Of a DNA stretch of 41,626 nt, positions 27,019-34,824 are shown piece after piece. The DNA is taken from assembly GCA_022760475.1 (NCBI GenBank), contig JALEFZ010000011.1:1-41626 (forward strand), written 5' to 3'. Positions within the stretch are counted from its first letter, which is position 1, and every line of letters begins with the position of its first letter. The stretch comes from Bacteroidia bacterium. GTDB lineage: Bacteria > Bacteroidota > Bacteroidia > J057. Under the pieces are notes generated by a model. That model was not told the origin of the DNA, did not search any database, and saw only the letters and a list, made by a program, of their open reading frames with translations. The position numbers were made by a program, and so were the translations under genes.

Positions 27019-28686
27019 CTACTCTAGCTTTTCAAGGAGATAAAGCTCTTTTGTTGCAGAGTCTCGGGTGTTTTTATTAAGAAACTCCAAACTCAAATTC
27101 GATATTTTGTAAACCTTAAAGGTATCAATTACCATAAATTTTCCAGGGGCAAGCGAATCGATTTCTGCTTTGCCCCTTTTTCCTGTATATATCCAGGAGC
27201 CACTATCTGTTTCAACTAAATATTCGGGAAAGCGAAATACGTTTGTCCTACGAGAATAGAAGTCAAGGCTGTGGGAAATGTGATACAAAGAGTGAAATTC
27301 ATCCCACTCCTTTTTGGTATTTTCAGCCATCCTTCCCACCTGGTTGCTAGCTTGATATTCAAGTAATTTAGGATAAAAGTGTAGGCTCAGAATCAGGTTG
27401 AGTGTAAAGGCCGCAACCAGTGAAGTATTCAGAAATTTGTTGCTTGTTTTTTCGGAGAAAAGTTTGACTGAACAAAAAAAGAGGTAGGAAACAATTAAAA
27501 ATGCTATCCAAACCAGATCTCCACTAAATACCTGGACGAAATAAACTGCCATGGCCAGATAAAATAGGTGCAAAAATACAAATTGCCCCTTGCAGAGCCC
27601 ATGGAGAAATTTAGTATTGGCTAAGCTCAAATATCTTGCAGAAAGCATGGCTGCAAAGGGTAGAAGGGGAAATATATAGTGCGGCAACTTATAGTTTGAC
27701 ATGGAGAGCATGATAAATACCAAGACAAAGCCACCTATACTTAGAAATTCTGGGTAGTTCTTGTTTAAAATCTTAGGTGAAGCAAAAGTCTTTATCAGCA
27801 AAACAATGGCAGGAATCAGCAAGAGTATCCAGGGGCTAAAATCCCAAAGGATAGTTCCCAAGAAAAAGTGCCAGGGGGCACCATTATCCCAATAAATATC
27901 TCCAGTAATCCTTCCAAAACTTTGGGTCCAGAAGAAAAACTTTACTCCCGAAGGACCACTCAATCCATACACCTCTTTTTCGGGTTGTAGGTCAAATTGA
28001 TGATAAAGGCCCCAAAGCATGGGAGCCAAGGTGGCCAAAGCAATAACCAAGGCTACAAGCCATTCCCATTTTAGAAAATTCTTCCACTGGCCTTTGATTG
28101 CGAAATGTGCTGTAAAGGCTGCAGCCGGTATAATCAAGCCCAAAGGCCCCTTCGTCATCATGGAGAGACCAAGTCCTAACGAGGCCAATAACAGGTTAAC
28201 GAATCGATTTTTCTTTAAAAACAAAGAAAATTGCCAAATTGTAAAAATGACCCAACCCATCAGCATGCCATCCATCCTGATATCATTGGTCATGAGAAAT
28301 ACCGCCTGAGAGTAACCCAATATCAAGGCCGCGATTTTGCCTGTTTTGTCATCATACCAAAGCTTGCTTAGCTGGTATGTACTAAAAATTCCAAGCACAA
28401 CAACCAGAACTGCAGGCAGTTTGAAGGCAAAATTATTAATACCAAAAAGTTTGAATGAAATGGCACTCAACCAAAAGAGAAGTGGCGGTTTGTCAAGGTA
28501 ATCCAGTCCCCGGTGGTAGACTTGTAGGAATCTTCCACTTTCCAACATTTCTCTGGATATGGAGGCATATTGGGCTGCATCAACATCCATTACATCGAGG
28601 AATAAGTTGAGGAAATAGATCAATGCCATTCCGAAGAACGCCAAAGAAAAATTATGAACCCTTATAAATCTTTGAAATGCCTCCAT
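27019..28686 (-). CDS. ArnT/PMT-like family 39 glycosyltransferase (membrane)
   Basis: This 555-residue integral membrane protein has about 11-12 hydrophobic segments. The first periplasmic loop after TM1 carries the acidic motif DVMDVDAAQYASISREML, as in PMT/ArnT-type GT-C enzymes that use lipid-phosphate sugars. A conserved LDKPPLLFWLSAISF follows, typical of PMT_2/ArnT-like proteins. The soluble C-terminal part is periplasmic. It probably adds a sugar to a lipid or protein at the outer face of the inner membrane; the acceptor is unknown. It ends 2 bases from the convergent VWA gene. Confidence 0.93.
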   Translation of the reverse strand: MEAFQRFIRVHNFSLAFFGMALIYFLNLFLDVMDVDAAQYASISREMLESGRFLQVYHRGLDYLDKPPLLFWLSAISFKLFGINNFAFKLPAVLVVVLGIFSTYQLSKLWYDDKTGKIAALILGYSQAVFLMTNDIRMDGMLMGWVIFTIWQFSLFLKKNRFVNLLLASLGLGLSMMTKGPLGLIIPAAAFTAHFAIKGQWKNFLKWEWLVALVIALATLAPMLWGLYHQFDLQPEKEVYGLSGPSGVKFFFWTQSFGRITGDIYWDNGAPWHFFLGTILWDFSPWILLLIPAIVLLIKTFASPKILNKNYPEFLSIGGFVLVFIMLSMSNYKLPHYIFPLLPFAAMLSARYLSLANTKFLHGLCKGQFVFLHLFYLAMAVYFVQVFSGDLVWIAFLIVSYLFFCSVKLFSEKTSNKFLNTSLVAAFTLNLILSLHFYPKLLEYQASNQVGRMAENTKKEWDEFHSLYHISHSLDFYSRRTNVFRFPEYLVETDSGSWIYTGKRGKAEIDSLAPGKFMVIDTFKVYKISNLSLEFLNKNTRDSATKELYLLEKLE

Positions 28687-28755
28687 ATACCTCCCTCAAA
28701 ATAGGGCTGCTAATATACACATTAGAAGGGAATGGAGATAGGGAAATTGCAAGGG

Positions 28756-29250
28756 CTAACTACCTTCAGGTTTGGGTAAATTGCGGTCAAAAAATTTGTA
28801 TAACAACTCCATCTGAGGCAAGCCCATTCGCTGACCTGCTTGGGCTGTTGAGTAGGCCAGCGCGATCAATGCAAGTAAAACAGGGATCAGCCACAGAATT
28901 CTGGACGAAAGCCCAAGGTTCATTTGGGAGAATCCCATGATGGCAATGATGACAGAACCAAAACCCAACACAAAGTAAAAAAAGAGGTACATCAACCATA
29001 CAGATGGCCTTGGACCAAAAACTCCTCTGATTTTGGTACCTTCTTTTTGATCAATAATTTCAAGGTTTAGTTGTGGAGACCAATAGTGCTGCTCTGATTT
29101 GGGTATTTTTAGGTAAATGTGTTGATCCATAACAAAACCTCGGACATTTTTATCTTTGTCCTCCAGGAGTTGCTCAAATGCATGAAGGATCTCCTCGGAG
29201 GTAGCCATGGATCTCCTGGAAAATCTGGGACGAATTTCAATATTTGACAT
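28756..29250 (-). CDS. Hypothetical membrane protein with two TM segments, 164 residues
   Basis: I do not recognise a family. The N-terminal 80 residues are soluble and charged, with an SEEILHAFEQLL helix and a beta-rich part ending at GPRPSVWLM. Two TM segments follow: about 87-108 (LMYLFFYFVLGFGSVIIAI) and 118-138 (ILWLIPVLLALIALAY). The C-terminal tail is short and basic with a KPEGS end. N- and C-termini are probably cytosolic. It lies upstream of the glycosyltransferase on the same strand with a 69-base gap. Function is unknown. Confidence 0.75.
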   Translation of the reverse strand: MSNIEIRPRFSRRSMATSEEILHAFEQLLEDKDKNVRGFVMDQHIYLKIPKSEQHYWSPQLNLEIIDQKEGTKIRGVFGPRPSVWLMYLFFYFVLGFGSVIIAIMGFSQMNLGLSSRILWLIPVLLALIALAYSTAQAGQRMGLPQMELLYKFFDRNLPKPEGS

Positions 29251-29328
29251 GAGTGGAGCCTAGTCTTTCCTTGAATTTAATTACTTCTTGATCTCTGTGC
29301 CCCCCATCTGATCACTCTGGTAGATGAT

Positions 29329-29862
29329 TTATCTCATTCCATTTAAATGGATCTTATTTAATCTCTTAACGAGTTTTTTCCCTCTGGATTGGAAGCCCTT
29401 ACTACCATTAGGAAGATGAGCCTCGATTACCAGTAGCAATTCTGGGATCAAATCGGGAATTTTAGAGGCAATATTTGAAAGGATTTGCATGGCATGTACC
29501 CTGATAGCGATTGCCTTTTGGGGATTTTCCAGGATTTCGAAGCAAATGGCATACAAATCATCCCAGTGTTCCTCAGGAATGTCCCATTCTGCCATGAGGG
29601 CCAGGTTATTTCTGGCTACTGCATCATGGTGCTCTTCAGTAAGCATCTGGATCATTCTCTCTAAATGTGGTAGAAAAAGTCGTGGATGCTTTTTACCAAC
29701 AGCTCTGACTGCCCAGGCACTTCTTTGTGTCAATAGCCACTGTCCTTCTGTGAAAAGATCCATCAGATCCTTGAATTTTCTTGGATCATCACCAATATCC
29801 TCTGCAATTTCGAGAATGGTAGGCTTGCTGTAATCCGCTAAAATTCGTTGTCTATAATCCAT
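29329..29862 (-). CDS. HEAT-like repeat protein, 177 residues
   Basis: This protein is helical throughout with HEAT/armadillo-like units: LTQRSAWAVRAVGKKHPRLF, then ARNNLALMAEWDIPEEHWDD, then AIRVHAMQILSNIASKIPDL. Such proteins act as scaffolds or bind nucleic acid. The ATG at 29862 is chosen because the in-frame upstream start is a GTG at 29952 lying inside the terminator hairpin of the upstream gene; starting there would give a spurious hydrophobic leader. The N-terminus then reads MDYRQRILADYSKPTILEIA. It is cytosolic, lies between two unrelated genes and shows no sign of operon linkage. Confidence 0.8.
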   Translation of the reverse strand: MDYRQRILADYSKPTILEIAEDIGDDPRKFKDLMDLFTEGQWLLTQRSAWAVRAVGKKHPRLFLPHLERMIQMLTEEHHDAVARNNLALMAEWDIPEEHWDDLYAICFEILENPQKAIAIRVHAMQILSNIASKIPDLIPELLLVIEAHLPNGSKGFQSRGKKLVKRLNKIHLNGMR

Positions 29863-29935
29863 GTTCGAAGTACCGTAGTTCAAATTTCCATTTAATATAA
29901 TGTGAAGAAGAAATGGGATCAAAATCAATCGCCGG

Positions 29936-29979
29936 AAAAACAAAATTCTCACATCTAAATCCGATAGATGTGAGAATTT
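29936..29979 (-). terminator. Terminator of the beta-hydroxyacid dehydrogenase gene
   Basis: Two perfect 15-bp arms, AAATTCTCACATCTA (29943-29957) and its reverse complement (29965-29979), enclose a 7-base loop. On the minus strand the hairpin is followed by TTTTG then TTTTT. It lies 21 bases past the stop at 30001. Confidence 0.88.
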
Positions 29980-30000
29980 AGGTTCAGCGCTATGTACACC

Positions 30001-30864
30001 TTATGATTCCAGGTAGGCATGAATAGCTGCAAAATCTTGCCTTCCAAGACCTTTATCTTTGGCTTTGGCAAAAACCTCTTTCGCCAGATTGGCAAGGTAA
30101 AGGGGTTGACCTTGTTCGTAAGCGGTTAAAGTAGCCAGGTGGAGATCTTTGTGCATCAACTCCAACGGAAACTGTACTTCATAATCATTTGACCTGATCA
30201 TCTCTGCCTTTGCCTTGGTAAAGGGAGCAGAAACCACAAGATTGGGTAGGGTATTGAGTAAAAAATCCCTGTCCAATCCCATTTTTTGCCCGAGCAAAAC
30301 GGTTTCTGAAAATACAAGCATGGACTGGGCGAGCAAGGCATTAACCAGCATTTTAAAGGATGCTCCCATGGAATGTTCCCCTATATACATGGTCTTTTTG
30401 CCCATTAAATCTAGTAGGTGCTGAACTTTTTTGAGCTCTTGTTTCTCTCCTCCTACAAAAAACACCAATTCAGCATTTTCAGCATGGGGTTTTGTACCTG
30501 CAACAGGTCCATCCAGATATTTCACACCTGCTGATTTGGCAGCCTGGAGGCATTTTGTGACAAAAGAAGGATTTACAGTCGAACAATCCATCCAGATCGA
30601 GGATGGTTTCATGTTGGAGAGTCCTCCTGTCTTCGATAACATCAAAGCTTCTACAACCTCTGGATTTGAAAGCATGCTAATGACAACATCAGCTCCTTTT
30701 ACTGCCTCCGCAACGCTTTCTGCCCTTTTTGCTCCTAGGCCTTCCAGTTCCAATGCTGCTTCGGTGGAGCGATTGTAGACAGTAAGCTCAATCCCTCCTT
30801 TTAATAGGTTTTTGGCCATCCGGCTCCCCATTATTCCCAGTCCGATGAAAGTTACTTTAGACAT
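30001..30864 (-). CDS. NAD(P)-dependent beta-hydroxyacid dehydrogenase (3-hydroxyisobutyrate dehydrogenase family)
   Basis: This 287-residue enzyme has an N-terminal Rossmann domain, GLGIMG (8-13), and an NRST motif (31-34) after strand 2; Arg after Asn favours NADP(H). The substrate motif DGPVAGTKPHAENAELVFFV lies near 118-137, and the catalytic Lys171 is in GASFKMLVNALLA. The family includes 3-hydroxyisobutyrate dehydrogenase, tartronate semialdehyde reductase and glyoxylate/succinic semialdehyde reductase. The NADP-type loop fits the last group, but the substrate is not certain. It lies 60 bases downstream of an AraC regulator on the same strand, yet has a -7 element of its own, and it ends at a strong terminator. 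Confidence 0.93.
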   Translation of the reverse strand: MSKVTFIGLGIMGSRMAKNLLKGGIELTVYNRSTEAALELEGLGAKRAESVAEAVKGADVVISMLSNPEVVEALMLSKTGGLSNMKPSSIWMDCSTVNPSFVTKCLQAAKSAGVKYLDGPVAGTKPHAENAELVFFVGGEKQELKKVQHLLDLMGKKTMYIGEHSMGASFKMLVNALLAQSMLVFSETVLLGQKMGLDRDFLLNTLPNLVVSAPFTKAKAEMIRSNDYEVQFPLELMHKDLHLATLTAYEQGQPLYLANLAKEVFAKAKDKGLGRQDFAAIHAYLES

Positions 30865-30882
30865 ATTTTTTTACTTTTGATC

Positions 30883-30890
30883 CAAAGGTA
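30883..30890 (-). promoter_or_regulatory. Candidate -7 element of the beta-hydroxyacid dehydrogenase gene
   Basis: On the minus strand TACCTTTG fits the Bacteroidota consensus TAnnTTTG exactly, 18 bases before the ATG. The nearest upstream TTG is 24 bases away (30915-30917), slightly further than usual. This suggests a short-leader promoter between the AraC gene and the dehydrogenase. Confidence 0.4.
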
Positions 30891-30924
30891 ACTTCCGAAA
30901 AACGGGAAGAATCTCAATTTTCCG

Positions 30925-31806
30925 TCAGGATGCCGTTTTTCGGTCAGAAATTCCCAGCCTTGAAACTTCTGCCTTACTTGGCGTATATCCAAAGTGCTTT
31001 TTAAATTCGGAAATAAAATGAGAGGTATTTTCATAACCTACTTCCATGGCTATTCTACCAACCTCCCAGTGGGTACTCCCTAATAATTGCCTGGCTTTTT
31101 CCATTCGTTTGGAGATGATCCATTTTCGTGGAGTAATGTCGAATTTACTTTTGAACTCCCTGCGGAAAGTTGATTCTGACCTTCCACTCAGGTAGGCATA
31201 ATCTTCAATGGTCAAAGGTTTATCAAAATTTTGCTCCATGAAGGCTTTTAGACTCAAAGATTTCAATTCCTGTAAAGCGATTAGACTAGGAGAAAATTCG
31301 GCTATTTCTACCTCAAGAATGGAGAATAGTTCCTGTAATTTAATGGGAAATAGTTTGGAGGCCTTTTCCTTATAATTATGGTATAGACTTTCAATGGATT
31401 GCCAAAAGGCAGTTAAATAGGGAGGTTGTTTGAATAAGTTCAAATCTTTTGATTCACCTAGGGCATATCCCTGCTGTGAATCAAAACCTAGTTTTGAAAT
31501 CAAATCATCAGTAAAGAAAACCAGGTATGATTCAAAACCCTCATCCTTCCCAAGGAGATCACTGATAGAATAAATTCCTCTTTTGAATATGAAAAATTCT
31601 CCTGCATTTGCGGTTAGTATCTCTCCTTCATAGGTGCGAATGTGCTGCTTCCCTTTTATCACAAAAGAAATGGCATGTCTTGAGATATAGGCTTCCCTTC
31701 CCCGCAGTTCTTGAGACAGTTTTTTCTTCATGAATATCATTTCAGGGGACTGAAAAAATACTTCAATAAAAGGTTCGTGAAGGAGTTTGTCAGGAATAAT
31801 CAACAT
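30925..31806 (-). CDS. AraC-family transcriptional regulator
   Basis: The 293-residue protein has an N-terminal cupin-like ligand-binding part (about 40-125, with FVIKGKQHIRTYEGEILT and AGEFFIFKRG). A C-terminal double helix-turn-helix (about 185-285) includes LTIEDYAYLSGRSESTFRRE and WEVGRIAMEVGYENTSHFI, with the usual FKKHFGYTPSKAE end. It is probably an activator or repressor responding to a small molecule that is not identified. It is divergent from the flavoprotein gene at 31892, and the dehydrogenase lies directly downstream. Either could be a target (inference). Confidence 0.93.
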   Translation of the reverse strand: MLIIPDKLLHEPFIEVFFQSPEMIFMKKKLSQELRGREAYISRHAISFVIKGKQHIRTYEGEILTANAGEFFIFKRGIYSISDLLGKDEGFESYLVFFTDDLISKLGFDSQQGYALGESKDLNLFKQPPYLTAFWQSIESLYHNYKEKASKLFPIKLQELFSILEVEIAEFSPSLIALQELKSLSLKAFMEQNFDKPLTIEDYAYLSGRSESTFRREFKSKFDITPRKWIISKRMEKARQLLGSTHWEVGRIAMEVGYENTSHFISEFKKHFGYTPSKAEVSRLGISDRKTAS

Positions 31807-31891
31807 AAGTTTTCTTGTAGTTCCAAGTTAAGAATTTTCCTACTTAGCTGTGCCTTTTGGAAAATATGGATACAAGAACTTGATTTGCTTC

Positions 31892-33112
31892 ATGGTGACG
31901 AAGCGTGTTATTATCGTGGGTGGAGGAGCTGCGGGCTATTTTGCTGCGGTGAATGCAGCCTCCATGAACCCTGAACTTGAGTTTTTGATTCTCGAACAAA
32001 GCCCAAAGGTATTGGGAAAGGTTAAAATATCAGGAGGTGGTAGGTGCAATGTGACACATGCTTGTTTCGAACCCCGCGAGCTTTGTAAGTTTTATCCAAG
32101 GGGCAATAAAGCTTTGATGGGGCCATTTACCCGCTTCATGACAGGCGACACCATGGAATGGTTTGAATCAAGAGGAGTGGAACTGAAAATAGAAGACGAT
32201 GGCCGAGTGTTTCCTGTCTCTGATCAATCTCAGAGCATTATAGATTGTCTGAGTGTAGAGGCACATCAAAAAGGGGTGGTCATTAAATGTCGAGAGCAAG
32301 TGGTTGATATTCAACCTCATGAAGGGCAATGGGAAGTGATTACAAAGTCTGGCAGCTACCTGTGTGATTACCTGATTGTTGCAAGCGGAAGCTCCAAACT
32401 GATTTGGTCGATTCTTGATCGACTCGGACATGAAATTGTTGAACCCGTTCCTTCACTTTTTACCTTTAACATCAATGATCCCCGGATCAAAGATCTTCCG
32501 GGCTTGTCAGTTGAGAAGGCTGTAGTATCCGTTACGGGTTCAAAGCTTAAGGCCACAGGGCCTCTATTGATAACTCATTGGGGGCTAAGTGGACCTGCGG
32601 TATTAAAGCTCTCCGCCTGGGGTGCTCGAGAACTCAATCAAAGAAACTACGATTTTTCAATCTTGGTAGATTGGATGGCTGATTGGAAGGGGGAGCCTAT
32701 GGAGGAGCATATTGCAGGCTTGAGAATCAGGGAGGCAAAGAAGTTAATTCAAGGGACTAACCAGTTTAAACTTCCCTCAAGACTATGGAAATCTCTCGTG
32801 AAGGAAGCTGGTATCAGGCCTGAGCAAAGATGGGCTGATCTGAGTAAGAGTCAGGCACAAAAACTTCATCATGAATTGAGAATGGGTAAATTTGAGGTCA
32901 AAGGTAAGAGCACGTTTAAGGACGAATTTGTTACGGCAGGAGGAGTAAAGCTCAAGGAGGTCAATTTCAAAACCATGGAGAGTAAGATCCATCCAAAGCT
33001 GTTTTTTGCAGGTGAAGTTCTTGATATTGATGCTGTTACGGGTGGCTTTAACTTCCAGGCTGCTTGGACTACTGGCTGGATTGCTGCGCAATCTTTGAGT
33101 CAAGTCAACTGA
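31892..33112 (+). CDS. BaiN/HI0933-family NAD(P)/FAD-dependent oxidoreductase
   Basis: This is a flavoprotein of 406 residues. The ATG at 31892 is followed directly by the FAD-binding strand VTKRVIIVGGGAAGYFA; an in-frame GTG at 31850 would add 14 unconserved residues. GGGRCNVTH (about 48-56) is the conserved motif of the HI0933/BaiN family. A central insert domain runs from about 190 to 340, and the C-terminal FAD motif LFFAGEVLDIDAVTGGFNFQ is near 370-390. Family members reduce flavin-linked substrates of mostly unknown identity; BaiN acts in bile acid metabolism, but that role should not be assumed here. It is divergent from the AraC gene. Confidence 0.94.
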   Translation: MVTKRVIIVGGGAAGYFAAVNAASMNPELEFLILEQSPKVLGKVKISGGGRCNVTHACFEPRELCKFYPRGNKALMGPFTRFMTGDTMEWFESRGVELKIEDDGRVFPVSDQSQSIIDCLSVEAHQKGVVIKCREQVVDIQPHEGQWEVITKSGSYLCDYLIVASGSSKLIWSILDRLGHEIVEPVPSLFTFNINDPRIKDLPGLSVEKAVVSVTGSKLKATGPLLITHWGLSGPAVLKLSAWGARELNQRNYDFSILVDWMADWKGEPMEEHIAGLRIREAKKLIQGTNQFKLPSRLWKSLVKEAGIRPEQRWADLSKSQAQKLHHELRMGKFEVKGKSTFKDEFVTAGGVKLKEVNFKTMESKIHPKLFFAGEVLDIDAVTGGFNFQAAWTTGWIAAQSLSQVN

Positions 33113-33236
33113 AAATAGCAAGGTTCACTACCACTTTTTTCACGTTTATCCACCCGATCTTCACGCTTACTCATTTCATCTAGGCAGTTTGAAACCTTAG
33201 GCCTACCTTTAAATTGTAACAAAAAGGCATGAAGTG

Positions 33237-33419
33237 ATGAAAAAAAGTAAGAACATAATTTTAGTAGTTGTATGTATCCTGTTGTTGGCCGTGACGGTAG
33301 TGGCACTTATGACAGGAGGAGAAATCGTAGATAATTCAGCTAATGTATCAAAAAGTACAGGAATACTTGAAGAAGCCCTTGGAGTGATCAATCAGTCATT
33401 CCCAACACTAAAGCCCTAA
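33237..33419 (+). CDS. Small membrane protein, 60 residues
   Basis: A short gene encoding an N-terminal basic segment (MKKSKN), one hydrophobic segment (IILVVVCILLLAVTVVALM) and a polar C-terminal tail of about 33 residues (GGEIVDNSANVSKSTGILEE). An in-frame GTG lies one codon before the ATG. A perfect hairpin terminator with a T-tract follows 28 bases after the stop, which supports a real transcript. The topology is either an anchored small protein with the tail in the periplasm or a secreted peptide. No family is recognised. An imperfect -7 (TACCTTTA) lies at 33204. It stands alone between the flavoprotein and the T9SS plug gene. Confidence 0.65.
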   Translation: MKKSKNIILVVVCILLLAVTVVALMTGGEIVDNSANVSKSTGILEEALGVINQSFPTLKP

Positions 33420-33447
33420 AAGATCCAAGAAAATACTTTTTGCCGAT

Positions 33448-33472
33448 AGGTCCCTAAACGGGACCTTTTTTT
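33448..33472 (+). terminator. Rho-independent terminator of the small membrane protein gene
   Basis: AGGTCCC (33448-33454) pairs with GGGACCT (33460-33466) around a 5-base loop, followed by seven T residues. The T-tract overlaps the stop codon of the convergent T9SS plug gene by two bases. Confidence 0.9.
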
Positions 33473-34784
33473 ATTCCTTATAGTTGATGGGTTGAAAACC
33501 TAAAAGCCTGTCGTTCCGGTCTGTGGGATAGCGATAATAGATAAGAATCGTATAAAAGTTTTCCGATCGGCTGTGCATGCCTTCGAATGGAATGGGATTG
33601 ACCGTGTCATCATCATCCCCAAGTAGGACATATTGGTAATCGTAAATCCCTTGTTTTAACAAAAATTCACCCTCATACCGTCTAATTTGCTCATTGTAGT
33701 CCATCCTGAACTGGGGCAGGGTATTCCAATCTGTGAACTCTCCAAAGACATATACATCCCCTTCCAATTTGCTGTCCGATTTTATAAAAAAATGATTTCG
33801 AAGGTAATCTGCATTCAAATCGTCATTCCTATGCTCCATTACCCTGACTACAAAAGAACCATTCCTGTCTCTCTGTGGGCCAAAGGTATTTCTGATTCTT
33901 TTTGAATCCTGGAAAATATACAAGTCATTTACATTTTCCCTTTCTTCTATGTCCTGAACATTCCGTCCATATAGGTTGATGCTTTCTGATTCATGCCTCC
34001 TGAATTCATTACCGGATTTAAAACTTTGTAATATATCAATGAAGTATTCAAACCTATTGTTGTTCTGAAACCTGGGTGTGAGTCCCTCAAGGGCATTGTC
34101 CCATCGAAAGTTTTGCAAAACCTTGACATTCAGGTCATTTGAAGCATTGAATACAGGAATATTTCCTGTCTGGGCTTCAAAAGAAAAACTCTCCATTTGC
34201 TGACGGATCATCTGGCCTGAAAGCTGATATTTCAGGCTTAGCTGAATTTCTTGTTCGGCAACAACAAACCTTCTGGTCATGAGTACCTTATTCTCATCAT
34301 TATCCTTATAGACCTTCAAAAGATAGTTGCCACTCATCTTAAAGAATTCATTTTCCCTTGGGAAAGAATATTCATAGTGGACGTATGGTATCTTTGTGAA
34401 TTGCGACCGCTGAAAATTTGTAATTCTTTGTTTGAGAAAGCCTTCATAAAATTCAATCGGTAAGATCCCGGATTCTTGCCAACTGGCATCGCAACTGATA
34501 ATATCTACAAAAAGGTCTGACTCCCTTTGACTTTCTGGCATGAGTTCATCAAACTCAAGAACAAGGCGTTGGTTCCTCTTCAGGTAAAGGACAGGATAGG
34601 ACTCGGGTAAGCCTTCTCTATACAATTCCACTGTCCTTACATTGTTGGAATACGAATAATCTGAATAGTATAGAGTAGGTCTAACTGCTGGTGTTCTACC
34701 CGTGGTGCTTGTTTCACGGATCGCAGGGCAGGCAGTTAATAGCATTAGAAAAATAATCCAGGGAATGGTCCGAAACATTTGCAT
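33471..34784 (-). CDS. T9SS plug-type lipoprotein (DUF5103 family)
   Basis: This 437-residue lipoprotein has MQMFRTIPWIIFLMLLTAC (lipobox LTAC, Cys19). The frame extends to a TTG at 34802, but that codon overlaps a -7 element, so the ATG at 34784 is preferred (the ATG at 34778 is also possible). The sequence matches the DUF5103 family, now called the type IX secretion plug protein, which in Flavobacterium closes the lateral opening of the SprA translocon. Several beta domains are visible. The last (about 340-410, KLEGDVYVFGEFTDWNTLPQ then RYEGEFLLKQGIYDYQYVLL) resembles an E-set/CBM48-like domain. It lies 40 bases after the M1-like gene on the same strand. It supports the presence of T9SS in this organism, as does the sorting domain of the subtilase. 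Confidence 0.88.
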   Translation of the reverse strand: MQMFRTIPWIIFLMLLTACPAIRETSTTGRTPAVRPTLYYSDYSYSNNVRTVELYREGLPESYPVLYLKRNQRLVLEFDELMPESQRESDLFVDIISCDASWQESGILPIEFYEGFLKQRITNFQRSQFTKIPYVHYEYSFPRENEFFKMSGNYLLKVYKDNDENKVLMTRRFVVAEQEIQLSLKYQLSGQMIRQQMESFSFEAQTGNIPVFNASNDLNVKVLQNFRWDNALEGLTPRFQNNNRFEYFIDILQSFKSGNEFRRHESESINLYGRNVQDIEERENVNDLYIFQDSKRIRNTFGPQRDRNGSFVVRVMEHRNDDLNADYLRNHFFIKSDSKLEGDVYVFGEFTDWNTLPQFRMDYNEQIRRYEGEFLLKQGIYDYQYVLLGDDDDTVNPIPFEGMHSRSENFYTILIYYRYPTDRNDRLLGFQPINYKE

Positions 34785-34799
34785 AGAGACAGTTTTGCT

Positions 34800-34807
34800 C
34801 AAAAATA
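34800..34807 (-). promoter_or_regulatory. Candidate -7 element of the plug gene
   Basis: On the minus strand TATTTTTG fits TAnnTTTG, 15 bases before the ATG at 34784. It suggests a promoter of its own between the M1-like gene and the plug gene. No TTG at the normal distance is obvious. Confidence 0.35.
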
Positions 34808-34824
34808 GAAAAAATGTCTTTCTA

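Noticed and set aside
33100..33391. Minus-strand short frames opposite the 60-residue membrane protein
   Set aside because: The terminator T-tract and the TM-type protein sequence favour the plus-strand gene.
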